From positions 1-64,000 of the forward strand of contig CAJEXI010000009.1 of the NCBI GenBank assembly GCA_903994455.1: a stretch of DNA of 64,000 nt, read 5' to 3'. This document shows positions 24,795-33,199 of the stretch, piece by piece. Made by a program: the position numbers and the translations under genes. A model generated the notes under the pieces. That model was not told the origin of the DNA and searched no databases. It was given only the letters and a program-made list of their open reading frames with translations. The stretch comes from an uncultured Chlorobiaceae bacterium (lineage in GTDB: Bacteria > Bacteroidota > Chlorobiia > Chlorobiales > Chlorobiaceae). The first letter of the stretch is position 1, and the number at the start of each line of letters is the position of its first letter.

Positions 24795-26062
24795 TCGCCG
24801 GTTCCTTCTTCGGGCTCCAGCATGGCAATGGTCGCTTCAGCGTCTACAATATCGGGAATTGAGCCATTCAGATCCTCTTTCAGCTTTTTGATAAGCTTTC
24901 TTGCTACATCAAACTCATCATGGTCAATTTTTGATGCAATCTCTTCAAGACGATTTGGAATAGTGCTGTTGATTCCCGGATCATCCATCAACTCCCGAAG
25001 AATTTCTGCCGAGTTCAAACCGACAGACTGCCTGGGAATGGTAAACTTGGTGACTTTATTGTCCTGATAAAGGAGACGAATGGAGTCGGGTAAAACCTCA
25101 CTAAGAATCTGGGGTGAATGGGTCGTAACAACAAACTGCACGTTGGGAAACACTTCAGTGAGCTTTGTGATTGCTCTCCTCTGCCATGCCGGGTGAAGAT
25201 GAAGATCTATTTCGTCGATCAGGATAATCCCTTCGCCTTCGAGAGGATTTGGGCACTTGAAATTTGCAATGGCCAGTCGGCGGGCAATATCACCAATAAG
25301 CGCAATAAAACAGGTTTCGCCCATAGAGAGCGAATCAATGCTCAACTCCTGATGCTCTTTGGTCACCACCATACCGAGCGGTTGCCGCTTTATCCTGAAA
25401 TCACGGTACTCAGGAAGAAATTGCTCCAAAGCAGTGCGTACAGCCTGTAACGGCAGATCAGGAAATTCAACAGGGTCAGTTGGAAACATGCCACGAATGA
25501 ATCGACGGTTCTCATTTTCAATATCTTCACGTTCTCTAAACCATTCAAAAAACAGACAAAACTTTGCTGTAGCGGAAGGAAATTCATCATACAATGAGAT
25601 CGGATCGAATTCATGTTTTATTCTGGTGCGTTTCGGAAAATCATCTGAATGCACTGCACGATCAACAGAATAGCTCGCAAAAACAGGGAGTGAAGATGCT
25701 GCCACCAAATGATGCCGATATTCGGAAACAATACCGGCAAGTGTTGCAAGGTTGTTTTTTACCTCTTTATTTTTTCCTTTACGGAGTTTGGAAATTGACC
25801 ACTCGCCAAAAGAGGTCTTAAGTACCAACCCGGAATATTTTGTACCACTTTTAATATCAGAATCAGCAATCTGACATCCTTTTCCTGAATCACGTTTCGT
25901 TCGCGCAGTCAGCCATGAAAGCAACATGGCCAATGCATCAAGCGTTGTTGTTTTCCCGCCACCATTGAGTGCAGCAATAACCGTCAGACTTGGATGGAGA
26001 GGAAGGCTCATGTTCTCAATACCCCTGAAGTTTTGCAGAGTGAGTGTCCTGATTTTCATCAT
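24791..26062 (-). CDS. AAA ATPase, RecF/SMC-like
   Basis: A 423-residue ATPase. MMKIRTLTLQNFRGIENM leads into Walker A ALNGGGKTTT at 31-40. The C-terminal half has signature IDSLSMGETCFIALIGDIA, Walker B EGIILIDEIDLHLHP and FVVTTHSPQIL. I start it at ATG 26062, or the adjacent ATG 26059, because the fold begins there; the frame remains open to 26143 but that part lies across a dispersed repeat. It overlaps the 55-residue gene by ATGA. It has no fused nuclease. Together with the ATPases at 21317 and 22698 it makes a cluster of three related but clearly different enzymes, each probably a separate defence unit. Confidence 0.8.
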   Translation of the reverse strand: MMKIRTLTLQNFRGIENMSLPLHPSLTVIAALNGGGKTTTLDALAMLLSWLTARTKRDSGKGCQIADSDIKSGTKYSGLVLKTSFGEWSISKLRKGKNKEVKNNLATLAGIVSEYRHHLVAASSLPVFASYSVDRAVHSDDFPKRTRIKHEFDPISLYDEFPSATAKFCLFFEWFREREDIENENRRFIRGMFPTDPVEFPDLPLQAVRTALEQFLPEYRDFRIKRQPLGMVVTKEHQELSIDSLSMGETCFIALIGDIARRLAIANFKCPNPLEGEGIILIDEIDLHLHPAWQRRAITKLTEVFPNVQFVVTTHSPQILSEVLPDSIRLLYQDNKVTKFTIPRQSVGLNSAEILRELMDDPGINSTIPNRLEEIASKIDHDEFDVARKLIKKLKEDLNGSIPDIVDAEATIAMLEPEEGTGE

Positions 26063-26078
26063 GGCTTCATAGTTACCT

Positions 26079-26160
26079 GAAACGTTACCTTGTGACTGCC
26101 TTTTATGTTTGTTGAAACCTCGGCATCCATTAATATATCTCAACCGTTAATAGTACCGCA
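26079..26160. repeat. Dispersed ~85-bp repeat, copy 2, upstream of the AAA ATPase gene
   Basis: This is the partner of 20073-20164: GAAACGTTACCTTGTGACTG at the start and TCTCAACCGTTAATAGTACC near the end. It lies 17 bases before the ATPase start at 26062, so it probably includes the promoter and leader of that gene. Confidence 0.6.
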
Positions 26161-26211
26161 TTTCTGAAGCTTAAATTCTCCGACTCAAACAGCAATTGCA
26201 GCAACCGGTTA

Positions 26212-26346
26212 TCAACGACTTCGCCATCCTGGATCTGCTTTCAACTCTTTACCCATCTCCAGCAACATCTCCTTGATCGCCTGTTTCTCCTGTACGGCAT
26301 TGGTGACCGAATATTGCTGCATACGCCTGCGAAGCAGTTCAATCAT
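26212..26346 (-). pseudogene. Truncated AbiEii-like toxin, first 44 codons only
   Basis: The frame starts MIELLRRRMQQYSVTNAVQEKQ and continues AIKEMLLEMGKELK before a stop. This resembles the first ~35 residues of AbiEii-type nucleotidyltransferases, which then have an FQGGT(A/S)LR active-site motif that is absent here. Its ATG overlaps the stop codon of the AbiEi-type gene as ATGA, the normal coupling. The rest of the toxin has been lost, so the antitoxin no longer has its partner. Confidence 0.65.
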
Positions 26347-26993
26347 CTGGCCACCTCCCGCTGGAGTGACAGAATGCACTCCCTCATGCGTTTGTGCAGA
26401 TAGACCTGTTGCATCAACTCCCATGTGGCAGGATTAACAGAATCGAACAACTCGTCATCAATGCGCATGGATGCGGCAAGCGTTTTCATGTCGGCCACTT
26501 CAAGTTTGCGAAAACAGACCATATCGAGCAACGCCCTGAGAGGTTGTGCCACCAATGCCGCTTGACCGGAAAAAATGTGCCGATCAACCGCCTGCAAAAA
26601 CTGCCCCCGCTGCAGTGCCAGAGGATAAAAGCGATAAAGCCCCAATACTGGATGATTCACCACCAACTGACGCCGCCCGGGTAACACTGAAAGAGTGGTC
26701 GGCACCGATTCGGGAATCCAGCCGTGAAAGCTCAGTGCCGTTTCCATTGAAATGTATGAGCCGGGTTGCAGGGCTTGGGCCAGCACATAAGGGTGGGGTA
26801 AACTGTTTTGCAGGTTTGGTGCAAGCAGGTAAAGACCGCGCCGCAATTGCAGTAGCTCGCCATGCTGCATGGCACGATTGACAAGGTTGTAGCGCCGCTG
26901 GGGAGTACCGTCCACCAGACGTGATAACTGAGCCTGCGACACCACCCGGTGCCCGAGACCGGAGTGCATCAACTTTTCTGCGATCGTTTGCAT
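26343..26993 (-). CDS. AbiEi-type antitoxin/regulator, partner of a lost toxin
   Basis: A 216-residue protein with an N-terminal winged-helix region (VVSQAQLSRLVDGTPQRRYNLV, then GELLQLRRGLYLLAP at about 46-60) and a C-terminal domain typical of AbiEi-like antitoxins (YISMETALSFHGWIPE, PLRALLDMVCF). It differs clearly from the AbiEi protein at 7243-7839, so this is a separate lineage. The toxin gene that should follow is truncated to 44 codons. A retained antitoxin can still repress its own promoter or give anti-addiction against a related element; that is inference. Confidence 0.78.
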   Translation of the reverse strand: MQTIAEKLMHSGLGHRVVSQAQLSRLVDGTPQRRYNLVNRAMQHGELLQLRRGLYLLAPNLQNSLPHPYVLAQALQPGSYISMETALSFHGWIPESVPTTLSVLPGRRQLVVNHPVLGLYRFYPLALQRGQFLQAVDRHIFSGQAALVAQPLRALLDMVCFRKLEVADMKTLAASMRIDDELFDSVNPATWELMQQVYLHKRMRECILSLQREVAR

Positions 26994-27055
26994 TCATGTA
27001 TGATACTTTCATTTTTTGAAAGGTACAAACATTTTTTAGCGAGCAAGAGCAAAAA

Positions 27056-27169
27056 ATCATTCAATCCGAACCAGATACTGACAGCGCCCTCAATAATATT
27101 GTAGCCAATGGTCACAAGGCCCAGGAGCAGTGCAACATTCAAAAATGATGCTGTTGAAGGTGTTTTCAT
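27056..27169 (-). pseudogene. 5' remnant of a cation-transporter (CDF-like) gene
   Basis: From ATG 27169 the first 38 codons read like the N-terminus and first membrane helix of a cation diffusion facilitator-type transporter: TASFLNVALLLGLVTIGYN, then IIEGAVSIWFGLND. After that the sequence switches to unrelated codons and stops at 26969. The break near 27055 is therefore the point at which foreign DNA replaced the rest of a core gene, and it marks the right edge of the island. Confidence 0.6.
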
Positions 27170-27454
27170 AACATGAACTCAATGACGAATAAAAGAATAA
27201 CAATTCAGGAAATCACCTCTGGTTCGTAAAATTAAAATAGAAACTCTGCATGATCTGGCACTGCCTCCTTATAATATCGACGAGAAATACGAGCTCATGG
27301 CAAATGACGGCATCGAACACTCCAATCAATCCCGCAAAAACTCTTCTGTTGCCCATTCTGCCATTTTTTCATTACCTTCGCTTTAGCATTGGCAGGAGCT
27401 CAGCGCTCTGTCACAAGGCACCAAATTTTACACCAATCGATTATTGAGACGTTT
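27170..27454. other. Spacer before pdxJ
   Basis: This 285-base gap holds the divergent upstream regions. A plus-strand frame at about 27219-27386 (KIKIETLHDLALPPYNIDEK...) reads like protein but has no start codon I trust; it may be a scrap of a lost gene. Confidence 0.35.
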
Positions 27455-28162
27455 ATGAGATTAGCTGTTAATATTGATCATATCGCCACGTTACGAAATG
27501 CGCGGGGTGAACAGGAGCCTGACCCGGTTGCAGCCGCCTTGCTTGCTGAACAGTCCGGAGCCGCAGGCATTGTCTGCCACCTGCGCGAAGACCGCCGCCA
27601 CATCAAGGATAATGATCTTGCAAGACTCCGCCAGGCAGTTACCACCAAGCTTGACCTTGAGATGGCCATGACCACGGAGTTGCAGCAGATAGCCCTGAAC
27701 ACAAAGCCGGAGCTTATTACCCTGGTACCCGAAAAAAGGGAGGAGCTCACCACGGAAGGAGGGTTTGATATTGTTCGACACTTTGCCAGCCTGGTGGAAT
27801 TTCTGAAACCATTCAAACCTGCGGGAATTGAGGTCAGCCTCTTTATTGAACCCAACAAAAACGCTGTTGACCTTGCCGCAGAGGCTGGTGCTGATCTTGT
27901 AGAGCTGCACACCGGACTGTACGCGCTGAAGAAAGGTGATGAACAGAGTCTTGAACTGAAAAAAATCCGTGAGGTCGCTGCTTATGCAAAAAGCCTCGGT
28001 CTGAAGGTCGTAGCGGGTCATGGGCTTGACTATAGCAACATCGCGCCATTCAGGGAGATTGCCGACATTGAGGAGGTGAGCATCGGCCATGCCATTATTG
28101 CCCGTGCTGTCATGACCGGCCTTGAGGGGGCAGTCATGGAGATGCTCCGAATCATCAAGTAA
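27455..28162 (+). CDS. pdxJ: Pyridoxine 5'-phosphate synthase
   Basis: A 235-residue protein starting [18 protein letters not shown], the characteristic PdxJ N-terminus. It condenses 1-deoxy-D-xylulose 5-phosphate with 3-amino-2-oxopropyl phosphate to make pyridoxine 5'-phosphate, the last ring-forming step of DXP-dependent vitamin B6 synthesis. Conserved segments visible include [47 protein letters not shown] and [12 protein letters not shown]. The ATG at 27455 is used because the family starts there; the frame extends upstream to 27389. It is full length. rdgB follows after 9 bases and uppP overlaps that, so the three probably form one transcript and the first unit of core chromosome to the right of the island. 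Confidence 0.97.
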   Translation: MRLAVNIDHIATLRNARGEQEPDPVAAALLAEQSGAAGIVCHLREDRRHIKDNDLARLRQAVTTKLDLEMAMTTELQQIALNTKPELITLVPEKREELTTEGGFDIVRHFASLVEFLKPFKPAGIEVSLFIEPNKNAVDLAAEAGADLVELHTGLYALKKGDEQSLELKKIREVAAYAKSLGLKVVAGHGLDYSNIAPFREIADIEEVSIGHAIIARAVMTGLEGAVMEMLRIIK

Positions 28163-28171
28163 CCCATTCCA

Positions 28172-28876
28172 ATGACTGATACTGACAGAAACCAGATTGC
28201 CATTATCCTTGCAACCGGCAACCGCGACAAGGTAAGTGAGCTCCGTCCTCTGCTTGAGCATATTTCGCCTCTTTTCAGGGTCTTTGCGCTGCATGAAATT
28301 GGCGTCAACGTCGACATTGAAGAGACTGAGACGACGCTGGAGGGAAATGCGCTGCTGAAGGCAAGGGCTATTTTTAACCTTCTTTCTGAACGGTTCCCCT
28401 TCTTGATTGCGCTGGCCGACGATACTGGCCTGGAGGTAGAATGCCTGAATGGTGCTCCGGGTGTCTATTCGGCACGATATGCCCCCATGCTTGCGGGAGA
28501 GCCTCCGACGTATAAGGATAATGTCAAGCACCTGCTGCAAAGCATGAACGGCATTGCCAACAGAAACGCCCGTTTCAGAAGCGTGATTGCCCTGAAAGGC
28601 TCTCTGCCTTCTCTGCAGGGCCCATTCCTGTTTGAAGAAACGGCGGATGGAGTTGTTTACGGCTCCATAACTCTTGAACCAAAAGGCGAATCAGGATTTG
28701 GTTATGACCCTGTCTTTCTGGTTGATTCCACCGGAAAAACATACGCTGAAATGAGTATTGCAGAAAAAAACGCACTCAGTCACCGCTCTCTTGCTGTCCA
28801 GAAAGCCATTGCCACCCTCAAGGATATTCTTGCAGGGCACAGCATTCCGTCAACCGATACCAATGCACCACGATGA
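28172..28876 (+). CDS. rdgB: XTP/dITP diphosphatase (Ham1/RdgB family)
   Basis: A 234-residue nucleoside-triphosphate pyrophosphatase that removes XTP, dITP and similar deaminated purine nucleotides before they enter DNA. The family marks are plain: IILATGNRDKVSEL near the N-terminus (the SGNxGK-like phosphate loop), ETLEGNAL-type EGNALLKA, ALADDTGLEVECLNGAPGVYSAR, and GFGYDPVFL followed by SHRSLA near the end. It follows pdxJ closely, and its stop codon overlaps the uppP ATG (ATGA). Confidence 0.95.
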   Translation: MTDTDRNQIAIILATGNRDKVSELRPLLEHISPLFRVFALHEIGVNVDIEETETTLEGNALLKARAIFNLLSERFPFLIALADDTGLEVECLNGAPGVYSARYAPMLAGEPPTYKDNVKHLLQSMNGIANRNARFRSVIALKGSLPSLQGPFLFEETADGVVYGSITLEPKGESGFGYDPVFLVDSTGKTYAEMSIAEKNALSHRSLAVQKAIATLKDILAGHSIPSTDTNAPR

Positions 28877-29721
28877 CTCTTCCTGAAGCAGCTCTCCTTG
28901 GAATCGTTCAGGGTCTGACGGAATTCCTTCCTGTCAGCAGCTCCGCCCATCTCAGAATTATTCCGGCTCTTGCAGGATGGGCAGATCCCGGAGCGGCATT
29001 TACGGCCATTGTACAGATTGGTACTCTTGTTGCCGTTCTTCTCTATTTCCGGAAAGATATTTTCACTATTGTTCGGGCTGTTGTCGAGGGAGTGGTGAAG
29101 CGCCATCCACTTGGCAGCGCTGAAGCCAAAATGGGATGGATGATTGTGGCGGGAACCATCCCGATTGTTGTTTTCGGCCTTCTCTTTAAATCAGAAATTG
29201 AAACCAGCCTTCGTTCACTGTACTGGGTCAGCAGCGCACTGATCGGCCTTGCCCTCATTCTCTCACTTGCTGAAAGAAAAATAAAGGTGCGACTTGCAAA
29301 AAATCTGCCGATGAAATCGATGAAAGAGATCGGCTGGAAAGAGGCTTTACTCATTGGCCTGGCTCAAAGCGTCGCTCTCATACCCGGTTCATCCCGCTCG
29401 GGTGTCACCATAACCGGGGGTCTTTTCCTGAATCTTTCCCGTGAAGCAGCCGCACGTTTTTCATTTTTGCTCTCACTCCCTTCGGTTTTTGCCGCCGCTC
29501 TTCTGGAACTCTATAAAACATGGGGCAGCATCACCGCCTCTCCTGACGGCATCACCAATATCATGGTTGCAACCCTCATTGCGGGTATTGTCGGCTACGC
29601 ATCGATTGCCTTTCTTCTCAACTATCTCAAAAAGCACACGACAAGCATCTTTATTGCCTATAGGCTAGTGGCCGGTGCGGCTATTCTTTACCTTGTTGCT
29701 ACAGGTGTTCTCCAACCGTAA
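28873..29721 (+). CDS. uppP: Undecaprenyl-diphosphatase
   Basis: A 282-residue integral membrane protein of the BacA/UppP family. It recycles undecaprenyl diphosphate to the monophosphate lipid carrier needed for peptidoglycan and LPS sugar export. The two conserved motifs are present: GLTEFLPVSSSAHLRI near residue 14 and ALIPGSSRSGVTITGG near 173. Several hydrophobic helices follow (FLLSLPSVFAAALLELY, LIAGIVGYASIAFLL). The ATG overlaps the rdgB stop codon. uppS, which makes the C55 chain, is encoded at 47088 in the same window. Confidence 0.96.
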   Translation: MTLPEAALLGIVQGLTEFLPVSSSAHLRIIPALAGWADPGAAFTAIVQIGTLVAVLLYFRKDIFTIVRAVVEGVVKRHPLGSAEAKMGWMIVAGTIPIVVFGLLFKSEIETSLRSLYWVSSALIGLALILSLAERKIKVRLAKNLPMKSMKEIGWKEALLIGLAQSVALIPGSSRSGVTITGGLFLNLSREAAARFSFLLSLPSVFAAALLELYKTWGSITASPDGITNIMVATLIAGIVGYASIAFLLNYLKKHTTSIFIAYRLVAGAAILYLVATGVLQP

Positions 29722-29838
29722 ACAAACAACTCCCGGCGCAACTTTTTACCCTGAAAAATAATTCAAGTTTTGTGGAAAGCAGGCGAATATTTTTTCTTAT
29801 ATACAAGGAATCTAAATTAAAATTTTAATTAGTCAGCC

Positions 29839-30702
29839 GTGCCATACAGCGTGTCAAGCGTAGGGCATAGTGGCTTTGAAAAAGCAGACTTACACATACA
29901 CTCGAAATGTTCGGACGGCATCTTTTCACCGGCGGAAATTGTTCAGAAAGCAGCAGTTGCCGGATTAAAGGCCATCAGCATTACTGATCATGATTCTGTT
30001 TTAGGTATTGAGAAAGCAAAGCCATTAGCCTTGGAAAAAGGTATTGAGCTTATTCCTGGTGTAGAGATGAGCTCAACCTACAAGGGCTATGATATTCATG
30101 TCCTTGGTTATTTTTTGGATTATCAGCATTCCGAGCTGAAAGAATATCTTGATCACTGCCGTCACTTGCGCACGGAAAGGGCGGAGCGTATGGTCAGCAA
30201 GCTTGCCAAAATGGGGGTGAAGATTGGTATTGAGCAAATCATTGTCAAAGCCCAAAATGGTAGTGTCGGACGGCCCCATATTGCTGCGGTGCTGCAGGAT
30301 GGCGGTTATGTGAAAAGCTTCAGCGAAGCGTTCAGCAAATATCTCGGTTCACAGAGTCCCGCTTATGTCAAGAGTATTGAGACACATCCTGCTGATGTTA
30401 TCAGGCTCATTAACAAGGCCTCCGGGCTCTCTTTCCTTGCGCATCCGGCCCATAATGTCTCTGATGAGACGTTGAAGCAGTTGATAACCTTCGGGCTTGA
30501 TGGCATTGAAGTTGTCCATCCCTCTCATGATGCCTACCGGCAGAACTATTACCGTGAAATTGCCAACGAGTACTTTTTGCTCTTTTCAGGAGGCTCCGAT
30601 TACCACGGAATGAGGGAGCGCGATGACGATGTCTTTGGCAAAGTAACCATACCATACGATTGGGTCAATAAAATGAAAAGCCGACTTCTCAACATATCAT
30701 GA
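29839..30702 (+). CDS. PHP-domain phosphoesterase (RNase AM/YciV-like)
   Basis: A 287-residue PHP-family metal-dependent phosphoesterase. The metal ligands are visible in DLHIHSKCSDG, ISITDHDSV, LIPGVEMSS, RPHIAAVL, FLAHPAH and GGSDYHG. The closest characterised relatives are the YciV/RNase AM group, reported to act on short RNA ends and on 3',5'-nucleotide bisphosphate. The start appears to be GTG 29839; there is no good Shine-Dalgarno, so this start is uncertain. It stands alone after the uppP unit and ahead of the Mla genes, in the same direction. Confidence 0.85.
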   Translation: MPYSVSSVGHSGFEKADLHIHSKCSDGIFSPAEIVQKAAVAGLKAISITDHDSVLGIEKAKPLALEKGIELIPGVEMSSTYKGYDIHVLGYFLDYQHSELKEYLDHCRHLRTERAERMVSKLAKMGVKIGIEQIIVKAQNGSVGRPHIAAVLQDGGYVKSFSEAFSKYLGSQSPAYVKSIETHPADVIRLINKASGLSFLAHPAHNVSDETLKQLITFGLDGIEVVHPSHDAYRQNYYREIANEYFLLFSGGSDYHGMRERDDDVFGKVTIPYDWVNKMKSRLLNIS

Positions 30703-30745
30703 AAACAAAACTGTTTCAGGCTGCACATCCTATCACCCATCCTTT

Positions 30746-31540
30746 ATGCCAGTAATGTTCATTCGAGGTCTGGGCATAAAGCTTGTCCTGCAACTGAAAG
30801 CTTTTTTTCTCACCATGCAGGAATTTTTTCTCTTTTCAGTCAGGGCATTTATGTCCTTTCCGAAAATAATCCGGTACTGGCGGGATGTGCTTGATCAGGC
30901 AACGATATGCGGTACGGACTCAATTCCCATTGTGCTGGTCAGCGCTATCTCCATAGGGGCTCTTCTTGCCATTGAGGTAGGCAACCTGCTTGAAGACTTT
31001 GGGGCAAAAACCATGCTTGGACGTTCAACAGCACTCACCGTGATCCGCGAACTTGGGCCACTTCTGATGGGCCTCATGCTCTCCGCACGGTTCGGATCAA
31101 GAAACGGTGCTGAACTCGGAGCAATGCAGATATCAGAACAGATTGACGCACTTCGCGCCTTCGGCACTGACCCTATCGCGAAACTTGTCATGCCCCGGCT
31201 TGTTGCCGCTCTCATCATGTTTCTGCCATTGACTGCGCTCTCAGACTTTGCTGGCCTGCAAAGTGCATCCTACATGGCTGAACACTACCACCGGATTGAT
31301 CCTGGAATATTCTGGAACGCTGTCTATCCCCGACTCGTCGCCAAAGACTTTGTGGTCGGGTTCCTGAAAGCTCCGGTCTTTGCCGTCATTATCACCCTTG
31401 TCAGCAGTTTCAATGGTTTTTCTGCAAGAGGAGGAACCGCAGGTGTCGGGCGTTCGACCATTAAAGGCATTGTTGTTTCATCGGGACTTGTCCTGATTGC
31501 CAATTTCTACGTTTCAAAGATAGTGCTGGAAAACATGTAA
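30746..31540 (+). CDS. mlaE: MlaE-type ABC transporter permease
   Basis: A 264-residue membrane permease of the MlaE/DUF140 family, part of an MCE-type lipid transporter that moves phospholipid between inner and outer membranes. Typical segments are present: VLVSAISIGALLAIEVGN, then STALTVIRELGPLLMGLML, ARFGSRNGAELGAM and EQIDALRAFGTDP, the last being the cytoplasmic loop that contacts the ATPase. It is followed within 5 bases by the ATPase gene and then by the MCE-domain gene, giving the order E-F-D. I use the first ATG (30746); ATG 30755 is possible. Confidence 0.92.
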   Translation: MPVMFIRGLGIKLVLQLKAFFLTMQEFFLFSVRAFMSFPKIIRYWRDVLDQATICGTDSIPIVLVSAISIGALLAIEVGNLLEDFGAKTMLGRSTALTVIRELGPLLMGLMLSARFGSRNGAELGAMQISEQIDALRAFGTDPIAKLVMPRLVAALIMFLPLTALSDFAGLQSASYMAEHYHRIDPGIFWNAVYPRLVAKDFVVGFLKAPVFAVIITLVSSFNGFSARGGTAGVGRSTIKGIVVSSGLVLIANFYVSKIVLENM

Positions 31541-31545
31541 CCTCC

Positions 31546-32280
31546 ATGATTGAATTACGAAAGGTCGGTTTAAAATATGGCGACAAGGAGATTCTTAAAA
31601 ACGTCACCCTGACTGTCGAAGACAACACGATCAAGGCAATTCTCGGGCCGAGCGGTGTCGGAAAAAGTACGATTCTCAAACTGATGCTCGGCCTTATAAA
31701 ACCGAACCGCGGACAGATTCTTGTTGACGGCACGGATATTACCAACATGAAGGAGACCAGCCTTTACGATATACGGCGAAAAATGGGAATGGTTTTTCAG
31801 GGAAATGCACTGTTTGACTCTTTGACCATCAGCCAGAATCTTGGCTTCTTTCTTCGTGAAAACATGAAACTTCCGGAGCAAGAGATCAGCCAGAGAGTTG
31901 CCGAACAGATCCAGTTCGCCGGGCTTGAAGGCTATGAAGATCAGTTACCGGAAAGTCTGAGCGGGGGAATGCGCCGAAGGGTTGCCATAGGAAGAGCGCT
32001 GATTTTCAAGCCGCACATGATCCTTTTTGATGAACCAACGGCGGGGCTTGATCCGGTCAGCTCAAAAAAAATCCTCTCGCTTATCAGCTCCCTGCGCCAT
32101 AATAACAACCTTGGCGCAGTCATTGTTACCCATATAATCGACGATGTCTTCAATGTTGCCGATTCCGTTGCTGTTCTCTATCAGGGTGAGATCATTTTTG
32201 ATGATGTGACAGAAAAACTTCATGATGCCAATCATCCCTTTATACGCTCAATTCTTTCTGATAAAATTCTTGAATTATAA
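31546..32280 (+). CDS. mlaF: MlaF-type ABC transporter ATP-binding protein
   Basis: A 244-residue ABC ATPase. Walker A GPSGVGKST lies near residue 34, the Q-loop near KMGMVFQGNALFD, signature LSGGMRRRVAIGRAL near 140, and Walker B LFDEPTAGLDP next to it, with H-loop VIVTHI. The sequence matches the MlaF (Ttg2A) group that powers lipid transport with MlaE and the MCE protein. It lies 5 bases after the permease gene and 24 before the MCE gene. Confidence 0.93.
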   Translation: MIELRKVGLKYGDKEILKNVTLTVEDNTIKAILGPSGVGKSTILKLMLGLIKPNRGQILVDGTDITNMKETSLYDIRRKMGMVFQGNALFDSLTISQNLGFFLRENMKLPEQEISQRVAEQIQFAGLEGYEDQLPESLSGGMRRRVAIGRALIFKPHMILFDEPTAGLDPVSSKKILSLISSLRHNNNLGAVIVTHIIDDVFNVADSVAVLYQGEIIFDDVTEKLHDANHPFIRSILSDKILEL

Positions 32281-32304
32281 CGTTCACTTAAGCTTTTCAC
32301 CTGT

Positions 32305-33183
32305 ATGAAAAATCCGAACGCTTTGAAATGGAGCGATCTGAAGACCGGCATTTTTTTTGTTTTTGGTATCGGTTTTGCCGCCTATATGGGACTGGTCATT
32401 GGTAAAAACACCAATCTCTTTACCGGTGTGACGACCATAAAAATAGTATCGAGAGATGTGCAAAGCCTTGCGGAAAATAACTTTGTCTCGGTGTCTGGCA
32501 AAAAAATAGGGACTGTTTCAAAAATGGATTTTTTCAGGAGGAATGACTCGCTTTTCGTTGTTGCTTCCCTGCGACTGAAAAATGAGTACGCTCCTCTTGT
32601 CACAAAGGATGCCAAAGCTACCATTAAATCTCTGGGCGTACTGGGCGATAAGTACGTTGATATCACAACCGGGAAAGGAGCGCCAGTTAAAAATGGCGAT
32701 TCTATCCCCCTTGAGACCGAGGAAGGCATGGCAAGCCTCACGGGCAATGCCAACAGCGCTTTTGTCAAAATCAACGAGCTTCTCGATCACCTGAACAGCG
32801 GCAAGGGTGTGGCTGGCAGGCTGATCTCTGACGAAAAAATGGGAACCGAGTTAGCCGAAACGGTCAGCAGCCTGAAAACCACAACTACCGAACTTTCTAA
32901 ACTCACGCAGAAAGCCTCCAATGGTTCAGGGCTTCTTCCAAAGCTCCTCAATGACAAGGCGATGGCCAAAAATACCGAAGAGACTCTTGTACGTCTTAAC
33001 CAGATCGCAGTCAAAACCGAATCACTGATGACCAAACTCAACAATGACAAGGGCACTCTGGCACAGCTTTCTTCAAATCCGGTACTCTATAATAATCTTT
33101 CACGAACACTCTCTTCGCTGGATTCTGTGCTTGTCGACCTGAAAGCGCACCCGGGCCGCTATGTCAAGTTCTCGGTCTTTTAA
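32305..33183 (+). CDS. mlaD: MlaD-type MCE-domain lipid-binding protein
   Basis: A 292-residue protein with one N-terminal membrane helix (TGIFFVFGIGFAAYMGLVIG) and an MCE domain (VSGKKIGTVSKMDFF, then SLGVLGDKYVDITTGKG). The C-terminal half is helical with repeated leucine-rich stretches and would sit in the periplasm. It is the substrate-binding subunit that forms a ring on the MlaE permease. It ends the E-F-D operon. No MlaB or MlaC homologue is next to it, as is common outside Proteobacteria. Confidence 0.9.
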   Translation: MKNPNALKWSDLKTGIFFVFGIGFAAYMGLVIGKNTNLFTGVTTIKIVSRDVQSLAENNFVSVSGKKIGTVSKMDFFRRNDSLFVVASLRLKNEYAPLVTKDAKATIKSLGVLGDKYVDITTGKGAPVKNGDSIPLETEEGMASLTGNANSAFVKINELLDHLNSGKGVAGRLISDEKMGTELAETVSSLKTTTTELSKLTQKASNGSGLLPKLLNDKAMAKNTEETLVRLNQIAVKTESLMTKLNNDKGTLAQLSSNPVLYNNLSRTLSSLDSVLVDLKAHPGRYVKFSVF

Positions 33184-33199
33184 ACAGTAAGGAAGTTTC

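Noticed and set aside
27491..28540. Minus-strand frame of 349 codons
   Set aside because: It lies wholly opposite pdxJ and rdgB, which are certain, and shows no domain of its own.
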